From positions 28,599 through 92,598 of the forward strand of contig CANNZV010002573.1 of assembly GCA_947561585.1 (NCBI GenBank): a DNA stretch of 64,000 bases, written 5' to 3'. Below, piece by piece: positions 1 to 12,800 of the stretch (the first letter of the stretch is position 1; the number at the start of each line of letters is the position of its first letter). Origin of the DNA: Caprella mutica (taxonomy: Eukaryota; Arthropoda; Malacostraca; Amphipoda; Caprellidae). The notes under the pieces were generated by a model. That model was not told where the DNA came from. It saw only the letters and a list, made by a program, of their open reading frames with translations, and ran no database searches. The position numbers and the translations under genes were made by a program.

Positions 1-480
1 GCACCAATTCCTCAATGTTTTTACGGCTTTTGTATGTAAACTTGTCGTTGAGCTGCAGACAAGAAGTGGAAATCCAGTGGATTGATATCAGGGCTGTGTG
101 CAGGCCAGCAAAATTCTGTCTGTTCTTCTGCTGATAACTCGTCCATGAAACCTTTCAAGAAGGAACGTTTCATCATTAGCGGAGTGGAGCACCATTTTAC
201 AAATTTTGCCTTGCAGCGGTGGAGCAGAAAGTTTGACACACCTGTCTTTAAGCAGTACCAGATATATAGCTGGCATCTGTCACGGAAACTGAACGGCCAT
301 CTTCAGTGATGAATAGAATAACAATCGGAACTTTTCCATCGACAATCGCTACGAAGATCATCACTTCGGCATCATTCCTATCATTTGTTTCAATAATTTC
401 CGAGATTTTGCAGCATCCTATGATCAAAGAACCATCAAGAAAGTTGCTACAAAAGTGTTGAAGAGAGCTAGACTATGTCT
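1..480 (-). pseudogene. Decayed DDE transposase fragment (Tc1/mariner-like)
   Basis: Minus-strand frames carry the C-terminal signature WPAHSPDINPLDFHF, followed by RQVY and, in a shifted frame, NIEELV, as in many Tc1/mariner-type transposases. Upstream pieces (around 290-345) read like the central part of such an enzyme. Frames change at several points, so the copy is dead. It lies in the fibrinogen-gene intron that leaves the window. No inverted repeats were seen, and the left end is cut by the window edge. Confidence 0.5.
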
Positions 481-731
481 CCACAGCGGTGGGCAATTTC
501 AGCACCTTCTGTAAAATGGCCTATTGAAACTTTATTTGCCTGTTGTTTTGAAATTGTCCGGTTTCAGAATAAAAGTTCCACTAAAAAAATTTCATAAAAC
601 AAAAATTTGGTTTTACTCCTTCAGTACCTTGCAAAATAAAATTATGTCTATTTCAAAAATGACAAATAAGTGAAACACAGTATAAGATACATCAAACCGT
701 GATACTAGTTGAATCGTTCTACTATCTTTAC

Positions 732-899
732 CTTTCTTATAATCTTGCCAAGATCTTGAAAAGTTAAGAGGAACTTCTCCATTTTGAGGTCCTCTCCTTT
801 GTATGGTTGTCCACCCTCCACCTTCAATGTTCTGGTCGCAGTATCTGATGTAGAAAGCTGGATCTACGTCACTAGATGTTGCAGGCAACTTTACAATAC
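732..899 (-). CDS. Exon 13: N-terminal part of fibrinogen C-terminal domain
   Basis: Acceptor aaatttcctcag, donor AAAG|GTAAAG, phase 1 in and out. It encodes about residues 637-692 with the family hallmarks [14 protein letters not shown] and a terminal W.DYKKG. A normal domain of this type has about 210-220 residues, so roughly 150 more residues are expected in exons left of the window. No further exon was found between 731 and 1. Confidence 0.9.
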
Positions 900-3800
900 C
901 TGAGGAAATTTAAAAGACTTGCTAGTAAAACTTTAAAGATACGTGTTTCATAAAATGGAACTAAACATGGTATTATATGTCAATCGCATTTTGCCGATCT
1001 GCGATAACGATTGATCGCGTTGCGCCCTCTCGTCGATTGATATTGAAGGCATTTATGACAAAATGAGAAATAAAGTTTTCTTTCTTAAAATAATAAAATA
1101 AAAGAGCGAGTTTTAAATTAATCAAATTATTTGGTTTTCTTCTAGAAATTAAATAAATGTGCATATAGTGTTATGCTATTCACACACTCATAGACCTACA
1201 AAATGTCAATTTAAAATTGGCTACCTGTAGCAGAAACATCCGTGCATCCCAATATTCTCTTCTTCTTAGATGATTTGCTAAGATTGGATTCAGTTGTAGA
1301 CGGGATAGCAGAGGTTGCACTGGAAGATAAGTCGGTAGTAGGTTTTGTGGTAGTCTCTCCTCTAAGCAGCTCTGCAATTAACTTTCTCCTTTCTGCTAAC
1401 TCATATTCAATCTCTAACAACACAATAGATATAAATTATTGTAAATTGGAGTTAGTCACTTTTCATTTAATTTTATATACTGAAAATATTCTAATTGCAC
1501 TAACCTAGTTCACTCAAAGTTGTAGGAGCGGGTATTGCTGTAGCTTCCACCTCTCTAGTTTGAATAATATTTCTCACTTCCGAGAAAGATTTAAGAGCTG
1601 CGAATCTAGGTTGCATATTGTCGCTGCTAAAGTTGTTTTGGGTTGATTCGGTAGTTGTGATTTCAGAGAAGGTGGGGAAAGTCGTGCTAGTTGTATTTTT
1701 TCTTGAATCTAGAAGCAAATATATTAAAGGAAAAGGCATTTCACTGAAACTTATGTATATTGAACGTAATATTACATTATCCATACTAGTGGTAAAGTAG
1801 TTGGAACCATCATATCGATTTTGGTTCATTTGCAGAGTGCGTTTAAGGTCATTCATTCCACTGGACAAATCTCGATGTTGCAGTTGAACCATTTCTTGTA
1901 TTTTCATGGATTCTTCTTCAAGTCGAAACACAGAGTCTTCCATGTTCTTTCATTGAGGAAAAAATGACATTCCAGTTTAGTTATAATAAATAGCTTATCA
2001 ATGAAATTAATACGCATAATTTTTTTACCAAATTGCATTAGAGTAATGCAAAACTAGTAAGTTGAAGAAAGTTGAAATTTGTTTTGCATCAACAACGAAT
2101 AAATCATAAATATTAATATAATTCATGGTGAATTTGAATTCATCAATCGATAATCTCTGTTTATTTGTGTTTTTGTTGGTCATCCTCGCAAGGCCGTCTA
2201 TTGTTGATGAGGCCAGACTCACGAAATAACAGCTGTTCAAAGTGGTCCTAAAAATCAAAACAAATGGCTAACTTAAGTCTGCACCCATTTTTGTAATTGA
2301 GACTATTTTAAGAATAAACTATACCAAAGGATTTGAAATTATTCAATAACTATAATAGAATAACTTAACTGACCTGATAATAATTTAAGCTATTTAAAAA
2401 TCGTCCATACACAAAAGCTTGATGGCGTTTCAATCAAAATGGTGGTTGTCCTCACATCGTAAAGCAATTTAAACCAATTTAGAGTTGTCTGACGAGAGTT
2501 TTAATAGGGAATGAAAATATTACCAAAGGCATAATTGGTAGGAATGAAGAAATTTTTCCCCGAATTTTCATCTGTAACTGATAAAATTAATGTATTTAAA
2601 ATTGAACTGGCGGAACCTTGTCCATGTTACAGAGTATGCTAGTTAAAGCCAATAAATTAGCTTACATTTCAAATGTTAAAACTTAGAGAGATCTAATTGG
2701 CTTGAAAATTTGAATGAATTCTATGTTAATTTAGGCTTGAAATCATCAAATATGAGCCAAATTGGCTAAGATCAGAAGTTCTGCGAAAATTTTACCTATT
2801 AATTGGAATACAGTTTGCCAGCCTATGAAATATGGAATAGGTAGTGCTAAAGAATATCAAATTACCATTTAATTAGGTATATCAGTCGTAATTAACATAC
2901 TAGGTAACTTAGTTAACATAGCAACACAAGTAGAAAAGTTGAATCCTAACAAGTAGGTTAATATTACATGATAATAAGTTAATAATTAATTCTTAAATCT
3001 CTAATTTGCCTCCATCGCCTGGTAACTCGTTCAGTTAAAAACCACGTTTATATATGTTATGATTGATAAATTCACATACATTTGATGGCAAATAATCTGG
3101 AACATTCCTCAATTTATATCATAGAAAACACAAGACGAAATAACCATCAAGAAGAGAACAATGGCATAAAAACCGAAGAAAATATGTTGCGCGCCATCTT
3201 TATCCATTAATTTTAGCGACAGTAATTAGATATCATAGGCCCACTTTGAACAGCTGATCGAACTATAAACGCCATGATGAGCTGGCCTGATGAACTATAG
3301 ACGGCCGTGATCCTCGCCGGGAAGAAGGGGTGAACAGGGGCGCCCAAGGTTTCATCCACCCGAGGCACTGTGTGAGAATGTGTGGGACTAAGGGAAACCC
3401 ACAGGAAGTTAATAATTGCCTGAGGATGAGTCCAAAGGTGCATCAGTTGAGTGAATATTTTATGCAGTCCTGTGTAGTTGTAGTGATGGATATTATGTAA
3501 GGATGTGAGACACCGAGCCCTGACCAGCTTGGCAGAAGTAACACCGGTCAGAGAACTAATTTCCCAATCCTGCGCATGTAGTAAGGAAGGGAAGGATGGT
3601 GGCCACATCTCAGACGTGATAGGGTAACCCTAGCACGCCGAAACCTGGACGACTCACTAGAGTCTATGGCTGGAGGCCTAGACCCATGGAGTTTGTTAGG
3701 AGGGATGGAGTCTAGAGCTCATTGTGAGAATTTGGTGTGTATGTGTTTGCAAAGAGATGTGTTGTTGGGGGTTGGAGAGAGTGTGGTCTGTGGTGTAGAG

Positions 3801-6800
3801 GTGTCTGCAGTGTGTGGAGGGAGTGGTGTGTGGTGTGCGTGGAATCCTCCTTTCAGTTTGCATGTATTGTTGTGGATGAGAGGGTTCTAGTGTAGAAATG
3901 TAAAAATGTGTGCCCCTCATGTCCATGTGGGAGGTAATAGGGAGGACTCCTCGTGTTTCTGTGTGTAGGTGGGTTTATTTGTGTACAAGCTTATGGCGTG
4001 TGATATTTGTAAAGTTTATATCATACAAGTTGGCTGCCGTACCTCTGTGATGTCCTGTAGAATTCCCCTCATAGAGTTTATCTCTCCCATTTTCTGGACG
4101 TGATTATTAGCCACCATTTGCCTGAATGGTTTGAGGGCCTCCACCAAACTCATTTTCAGTTGGGCCGTAGTCAGAGCAGGTCTGTTGATAACGGGTGGGG
4201 GTGGTGTGGGGGGATCCATCACAGTCACTACTTTGTTGTCATCGATACATTGCCTTAAAAAGAGAATTTTGAATTGAACAAAATGTAAGAATTATTGATA
4301 AAACTAACAATGAGCTCAGGAATCGAGCTACGATACAGATGATATTAATAAGTAATTGCTCATTATTAAAAAGAGTAAATGTGAACTTACAACGAATGAA
4401 GACTAAGAAAGGTTTTGGTATTTCTTTTATCTATGCTTAAAATTTGAATGCATTTTCTAAATTACCGTTCATTACCTTGTAAGGTGACTCAAATGACCTT
4501 CCAAAGCCCTAAATCTTCTATTTAGTTTCTTGAACGGAGCGAATAGACTCCTCCAAAATTGGGCGAAGATTCTCTCGGTGTGAGCTTCCGATTCATTGTC
4601 CTCAGCGTGGTAGTGTCGGTCACCGGAAAAACGAGACCACGCGAACGATGAACGGTAGTGGTGGTCCGGTGGAGGTTTGGTTGTAGTAACGGGTCTCGGT
4701 GATGGAGTTGTTGTTAAAGGCAAAGATCTTCTGGACAGATGGTCTGCAAATGAATAACAGAAAAAATTATAGAAAAGATGCTCTTTTAACAACCATAATG
4801 ATAAATGGTTTCAAATAAGCCAAATATTTATTATCGAAATAGATTGAATTACTTTATCATGGAATTCTAATCAATTAATCAGCTTAGTCACTCAAATTAT
4901 TGACATTTTTTCATCAATTTTTGTCCCAAATTTATGCAATGAAAATTGTGCTATCTCGATGTATGTGAACTTCTACTTTTAATTATAATGTTCGTAAAAG
5001 AATTAAGCGTGGAGTATAACCGCAGATAGTCCTCACCAATGAAGGTGTCGTACTCCTGCTCAGGGTTGGTTAGTTTGTCAAACACTAGATCCACTTTGGC
5101 ACTCACATCATGAAGCAAGGAAGCGTCATTCTCGTGCAGTTCACACTCGGCTGTAAATTTCAGTAATGCTCATTACACAATGTATTACAATAATTATAAG
5201 ATATTCTCAGATAGCTCACTTAGTGTATAAGTCATAGATATAATGACAAGATATAGCAATATTTGAGCAATGAGTGTCTTTTTCAAGTTGCCCCTTAAAA
5301 AGATCAGTTCCAAAGATTTCTTTAACAAAACTTATCTTTTTATATTATTGATCAAGTGTTTGGATAAATCGATTTAAATTAATTAACATATTTAGTTTTT
5401 GTGAGTTTTTGAGTTGTGGGAATTTTGATTTAGTAAATTTAGTACTAAGAGCAATAACTAATCTCGATTTCACCTCACTATTTATAGTTACTCACCTCGA
5501 ACTGATTCGTGTGGGTGGCGAGCATGTCTCGTTCTGGTTCCGTGTGGCTAATTGTTGAAAAAAATTATTTTACTAGAAAATATATATGACATTCATTAAT
5601 TTCAAGTACACAAAACTGATTTTATTTTTCGCCCCAGGGTAAGTACCGAGTTATCGCCAAATATCGTTTCCGTGATACTCGCAGATATCATATATATGAA
5701 TTAAAATAACGAGTTAACTTTTTTCTTACATGATTGAGTATGAGGATCTGTTCTATAACTCAGAGCTTACCCTAACTCTAGATCTGTTTCCAGGGTGCCC
5801 CGTGTTGACAGGACTGAGGGAGGTGGTGAGGTTGGCCACATTTGTCTCGATGGAGCGCAGGGTGGTGAGGAGGCCCCTGCCTGCCAACTCTGCCCACCCT
5901 CCTGTGGGGGCAGAGTCTTCAGAATTCTGCTTTTGCTGCAACCAACTCACTTTCGAGTCAATCTGTAGTAGATACAATAGTTAGAAACTGTGAAAAGGTA
6001 AATTATTTTAGTATGTTAGAATCTGGAATGTTTCATGTTTCGTCATATGATGAAGATTCCCACTTAAGTATATTGATGTACTAATGATATTCCTATTCCA
6101 TTATAAAAACCAACACCTTTGCAGGTATTACAGTACTCTTAATAATTATCTTGTAAAACTGTTATCGAATTCATAAATTTGTCCACGGTTTTTACAGCCC
6201 TCACTAAAGCCTTTAAGATCTTCCACTCACCTCTTCCACTCTCTCCGACACTTGCTCCACTTTAAACTCCAGTCTGGTCATGGCGTTTATTTTGTTATCC
6301 AAAGCAGTGAGTTTGTGGTTCAGAGCGTCTACTGCATTAAGCTTGCTCTCCCACTCCGCCTTCTTATCGTGACACCTGATTAGAGATAAGACTTTAGCAA
6401 GCAGCAATACGACATCTGGGTCAGCTTCCTGTCAGATTTGTGAGGGTTTGCCTTCTTGTTGATGTTGTTGACCGATCCGTTGGCTTTAAATTTGTGAACC
6501 CAACAATGATTTTGGTTTTACTGAGAATAATTGTTGGAGTGGAACTTGTGCGATATTTGGCTTGTACCGTTTTGAATGATTTTGTCTCCAAGTGAGTATT
6601 AGCGCTATATATTTTTTGCCTATTTGTCGAAGGGATTGACTGTTTATTATTTGTTGTTATGGTCTCTTCTGTGCAAATTTTAAAAGATAAGAAACATAGC
6701 ATCAGTTTGTTAGCACTAACATTCTTTTACCTGTTGAGGAGGTCTAGTTTCCTCTCCATAGTTCTGCTCTGGTCCGTCCACACCGCCATGTGGTTCTGAA

Positions 6801-9800
6801 AAAATCACGCTAAATAAAACAGACTGCCATTTTCTCCACTGTAGTTTTATTTACAAACAATTGTAAAATGAAATAATTTTTGACTGGAGGTGCAACATTA
6901 TTTATAATACGTTAATCACCATTGGTATCAATTAATATGCTCTCTCATACCATAATTAATTAACGTGTCACTGTGTGTTGGTAATATAAATAATGGGTGA
7001 CACCTCTAAGGTTAGATATTAAAAGGATACTACCAATAAGAATATCGTTTTAAAAATATTATTCCTTACGATAGGTTTTTTATGATAATGTTTTCAAGGT
7101 TACAAGCTCATCGATTGGCTATGGAGATTGACCAATAGGTGTATCAAGGGTGCGTGTGGCCCCCGAGCCCCCCCGTCAGGTTGTTAAACAGTCGTGAAGT
7201 GTGCAATACAACAAACTACATTGCAGTCATCTTTGTTGAGAGTTTCAAAGTTCTTATTATTTTAAAAGTAATTTAATTCAATTCATATTTATATACATGT
7301 GAAGGCTCCTCCTCCTCCTAGCCGACCAATCAGAGAAGAGTTATCGTTAAAAAAAACTATCCGTAAAAACATTATGCTTACAACACTGTATCGGTAGAAA
7401 CTTATGCGGTAGAGACAATATCTCAAAAACCTTATGCGCTGTTTACTATATTTTAAAAATTTTAGTCGAAAGAAACATAACCTTTTTGGGCACACAGTAA
7501 ATAGTCAATGGGAATGAATTGCAAATGAATATATCCAGTCTCATTTAGAATTAAAATATCGCGATAAAATCATTTCCTTCAACAGACTAATTCTTAATTT
7601 TATTTAATAAATTATATTAGACTGTAGCTATTTGTTGAAATGTTAAATTTATGTCAAAATATTAAATTTTTTGTTATGATGTTAAATTCTTTTTAAAATG
7701 TTAAAATATTAAAATCATGTTAGAATATTACATTCATGTTAAAATATTAAATTCATGTTAAAATGTTAAAACATGTTAAAATGTTAAACTCAAGTTAAAA
7801 TATTACATTCATGTTAAAATATTAAATACATGTGTAAAACAGTAAAGTTTTGTCCCGTAAATTGTAAAAGTGATGAAAATAATATTAGTGTTACTTCAAT
7901 ATTGTTACATATTAAAATTATTTCTCTGTAGAATAAATTCCACCAAATTATTTCTTATTAAGTAGCGAATTAGCGCAATAAAGATCTAATAGAGTGACTG
8001 CAGTTAGTGCTTAGCGAAAATAGAAACATTTTCTTTAATGAAGTTCAGCTCTATGTAGCACAAAGAAAGTTTCCTTTTGTTTTGATAATAATTTCAGAAA
8101 CTGTTAGTGTTGAAAATTATATCTTAAGATGTCCCACCTGAATGTTGTCCCACGCCATCGCCCTCTCGGACACGGTCCTCACAGTGGACTCCAAACCGGA
8201 CAGACGGGAGGCGATAGTGGACAGCTCTCCTTCTAGTTTCATCACATACAGTTTGTTGAAACTCTCCATTTCGCCTGAAAAAGAGAAGTGATGTTAATGT
8301 AATGAAGCACATAACTAGTGTGACGCCAACTACAGTAACTCAGTGATGCTGTTCTTCTTCTTCTTCTTGTTCTCATCCTTGTTATGTTTTATAACAATAA
8401 AGATGTCATTATTATTGTAGTTCTCACTTCCTACTGTACAAAGTAAAGCTGATTAACAAAGAATGAGGAATGAGACGTCGTAGCACCACCAGGACTTGGT
8501 AATTAGGGAAAAAAGTTATGAACATTGCACGGGTTTACATTGCTATGTTGTATAATGTTTACATTGCTATGTTGTGTAATATTAACATTGCTATGTTGTG
8601 TAATATTTACATTGCTATGTTGTTTAATATTTACATTGCTATGTTGTGTAATATTAACATTGCTATGTTGTGTAATATTAACATTGCTATGTTGTGTAAT
8701 ATTTACATTGCTATGTTGTGTAATATTTACATTGCTATGTTGTGTAATATTAACATTGCTATGTTGTGTAATATTTACATTGCTATGTTGTGTAATATTT
8801 ACATTGCTATGTTGTTTAAAATTTACATTGCTATGTTGTGTAATATTAACATTGCTATGTTGCGTAACATTAACCATGAAATGTGTCCCGTTCTTTACGA
8901 TGCTTTGTTAGACGTAGCTTCATATGTCTCATGTACTTGCAGTGTCTGTTCATATCATCATTTCTGTACTTCTCTTTGTGTTGTTTGCACAGTGTATGGC
9001 ATATTTGTTCTACCCCTTGGTGCATACTAATATTTTATAATAAGCTTATAAAGCATCAACACGAAGAGTTTAAAAATGACATTTTATGGTCTTTTGGGAC
9101 CCAGTAAATCATCGCAAGTGATAGGCAATAGAAATCATTTGTAAATAATTTCTAATATTAATTATTAAACAAAAATTTTGAAAAGTATTATTTTATTGTT
9201 CGATGTGGTAATTATAAAGAAACATTTAAAAAAAGCCATATGAACACAATAATGCTATATTTCTATTTCATTTTTCTGTCTCTGAAGTTGTTCATCAAAG
9301 AGGATTGTAAGGTTTGCTGTTAATTAAACAGAAAGAATGGTAATGAAGTGGAGGAATTAAAGAACAAAAAGGTAACTAAATGTCGATTTTAGAGGTGGTT
9401 GATAATGAATTAACTTATTTAGGATTAAATAAAATAATTATTTGTTTGAGTGGCTATATTTTCAGAGTTAAATATCACTCAAACACTGTAAGGTTAATAT
9501 ATTTTCATGGAAATCTAATTTCATGGAAATCTAATTTCATGGAAATCTAATATCATGGAAATCTAATTTCATGGAAATCTAATTTCATGCAAATCTAATT
9601 TCATGAAAGTCTAATTTCATGGAAATCTAATTTCATGGAATTCTAATTTCATGAAAGTCTAAGTTCATGGAAAAACGAAATGAATTCGAGGTTGAAGAAG
9701 TCATTTTATTTGCAATTCGTTCTTCTATTGTCCAGGTTCGCTAAATGAAGTAAATCAAACTAAATAATATTTATCTCTTTGCTCCAGCTCACCGACAGGC

Positions 9801-12800
9801 TAAAGTTGTTGCTACATTTTCCTCTTTACCTGTGGTGTTACTTATTAATTCCGTGCAGGTGGTCAGTCTTTCATTTCATGTTTCTTAGAGAATATTAGAG
9901 GCGGGCAGACATCTTTAGTAGACTGCAAGTAGGCACTTAAGTAAAAGATGACTTACGACAATATTTCTTACAGAGCGTACTGTGATTTAGAATTACCATT
10001 TGTTTAATTTTTGTATTTATTATGTTACTCAGACTGATATTTAAAAGCGAGATAATGAAATTTCTTTATAAAATAATCCAAAATCAAATAAACAAACATC
10101 ACTTTTCTGCGATTTGGTCTTGGAATTATGTTAAATTCGTGTTATTTTCATTTATTTATTTCTCAAATACCCATACAGAATGTCCGAGAGAGTAGCCTGG
10201 CAACTACTCTCCCGTTAGAAAATATTAGGAATATTAATATAATTGAGAGCCCATAACCACATAATTGTGGTTCTAGGGCACATCTTTATCTGTAATGTTC
10301 AATTATTGTTAATATGGTAAACTCATGTTAGAATGTTAAATTCGTGTAATAATGTAAACTCATTTTAAAATGTTAAATTTGCGTTATATAATAATAAGAT
10401 AAAATGTTAAATTCAAAATCTAAAGTATAGGAAATCTAATTTTTTTTGTATTTAAACTAAGTTGTAATAAATCTTCTTGGCATATGATAATCCAATTCAC
10501 TGAAAATCCAATGAACCAGTCAATCTATATATTAGATTTGAATTATGAAATAGCAAAGACTTAATTATATGCAGAATGGGGTGGGGCATTTAACCCTGGT
10601 GCTTCTGTCTCTAATTCTGTTTAGTGCCAAGCATTCTGAATTGGATTCAACTCCGGTACAGACAAGCTAGTACAGATATGCAATGTTTTGCTCCGGGCAA
10701 AAAGCACTAGGCATGCATTTGTAATGTAGTGGGAGCATTATTCTGTGAAAATGGAACTGTCTTTATCACCAAAATAGACTACTAAATGATCAATTAACAT
10801 GCCACTATATTTAGGGAGTTGATTCAACCATGCAATCGAACTATTAAAGGCTAGACAACGGGCTTAGAGAACACCCCATACCATCACCCAGTGTTGAAAT
10901 TGTGAACCAGAGATTTAATAGTTTCTTTCATTCTTCGAACATACCGTCTGCCTGTTATCACTGGCTACCATATTGAACATCCTACTTCCATCGCTAAAAT
11001 TCACTCTCTGCCAGTAGCACGCATCCTGTTACTAATTATTTATGACTGTGTCCATGAGGCGCTTTCTGATCCTCAACGAAATCATTAAAAAAAATTGGTT
11101 TGCGTTCTGCCATACAGTTTCTCTATCGAAATTCACTCAACCTATTCTTAATGGTTGAAAGCCAACACTTGTTTAGATGGAAGCACTTTTTTGAATCTGA
11201 GGAAAAGTTTCAAACCCAGCTCTGAGGCTACGAATCTTTAAGGATAGATGTTACATTAGGACAACTACATTTCGACGAAGCATTTCGAGTTGGGCACAGG
11301 ACAATTGAGCCCCATTCATTCATAAAGTCATTAGTACAGTTTCCTCATCACATTTTAATATCCTTCCAATTACGCAGTTGAAGGATTCATTATTTTATTA
11401 CTGTCTTCACAGTCTTTAAAGGATCATCTCACATTTGAGATTTTTTTATTTGTGTACAGATTGTTCTAGAATTTGAAAAGCATATGTAACTTTAAAAAAA
11501 AAACATTTTATTCGTGTGACTTTTTCTATTTTGGAATCAGTTTTTTAGAAGAGGATGACTATTAAATTATTTCGTAAATTACAAAAGAATAGAAGTTTAG
11601 GAGGTTATATACTAGAACAAAAACTAAGACAGTTTTAGAATCTTAGTAACATTTCTAACAGAATGGTGGACCTATGTTTTCCATTTTCATTCCCGTTTTC
11701 TTTTAATAAGCGACTTTTGATGACTAAGTGAAATTTAAAAAATCGAATATCGAATCTCTCGAGGATTCCAAAACTGACTTTGGTTTTCTTGTAGCGTGAA
11801 AACTCATTTGACTTCTATTCATTTTAGGTAGAACAATTACATTTCACAGGAGAGCCAAAAACGTGAATATGTAAATAATAACCATAAAGGTAAATACCCA
11901 CTTGCCTCCTTTGTGGCCCCCCAATGGGTGGGTTATAGTGCCCCTAGCCCTTAAAAAATTTGAGACACAAAAGTACACTGATAGCATTCCTTCTGCAACC
12001 CCCCCAAAATTATGATTTTTTACCCGAACTCGCCTCAATTTAGACCTTCCTGTGGGGGTTCTAGTGCACGTAGCCCCATAAAAATTTGGGATATGAAAGA
12101 CCAAAAAATGATAATTTGGCATCAAATTTGATGAGATTAAGAGTAAGTCGATTCAATTTATTCAAACTATCACCAAATTAGAACTTTAACAAGTGGAGAA
12201 GATGCTAGCACGATTATTTATAACACCCTAATATATTGCTGACGATAAACACTAAACTAAACAATAAATAGCAAACTTACCTGTGTTTGAATTCCTAGAA
12301 TTGGAGAGTTCTTGATAAAACTTATTTTGTTAAGCCTATAGGTAGCAAAGTACCATCTCCTGGTAGAATAGGTAGTAAAGTACCACCCTCTGGTAGAATA
12401 GGTAGTAAAGTACCACCCCCTGGTAGAATAGGTAGTAAAGTATCACCCTCTGGTAGAATAGGTAGTAAAGTACCACCCCCTGGTAGAATAGGTAGTAAAG
12501 TATCACCCCCCGGTAGAATAGGTAGTAAAAGTACCACCACCTGGTAGAATAGGTAGTAAAAGTACCACCACCTGGTAGAATAGGTAGTAAAGTACCACCA
12601 CCTGGTAGAATAGGTAGTAAAAGTACCACCACCTGGTAGAATAGGTAGTAAAGTACCACCACCTGGTAGAATAGGTAGTAAAAGTACCACCACCTGGTAG
12701 AATAGGTAGTAAAGTACCACCCCCTGGTAGAGTAGGTACTAAAGTACCACCCCCTGGTAGAGTAGGTAGTAAAGTACCACCACCTGGTAGAATAGGTAGT

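Noticed and set aside
3213..3926. Additional exons of the fibrinogen-related gene in the GC-rich block
   Set aside because: Exon 9 and exon 10 already join in phase 0, and no frame here has proper acceptor and donor sites with matching phase.
8124..8312. Arg-rich minus-strand frame at exon 2
   Set aside because: It is a different phase from the one that joins exon 1 and exon 3; the accepted phase gives a coiled coil and exact splice joins.
8503..9107. Open frames of 124-170 codons on both strands over the 24-bp repeat
   Set aside because: The unit is a multiple of three and lacks stops in several frames; the products are pure repeats.
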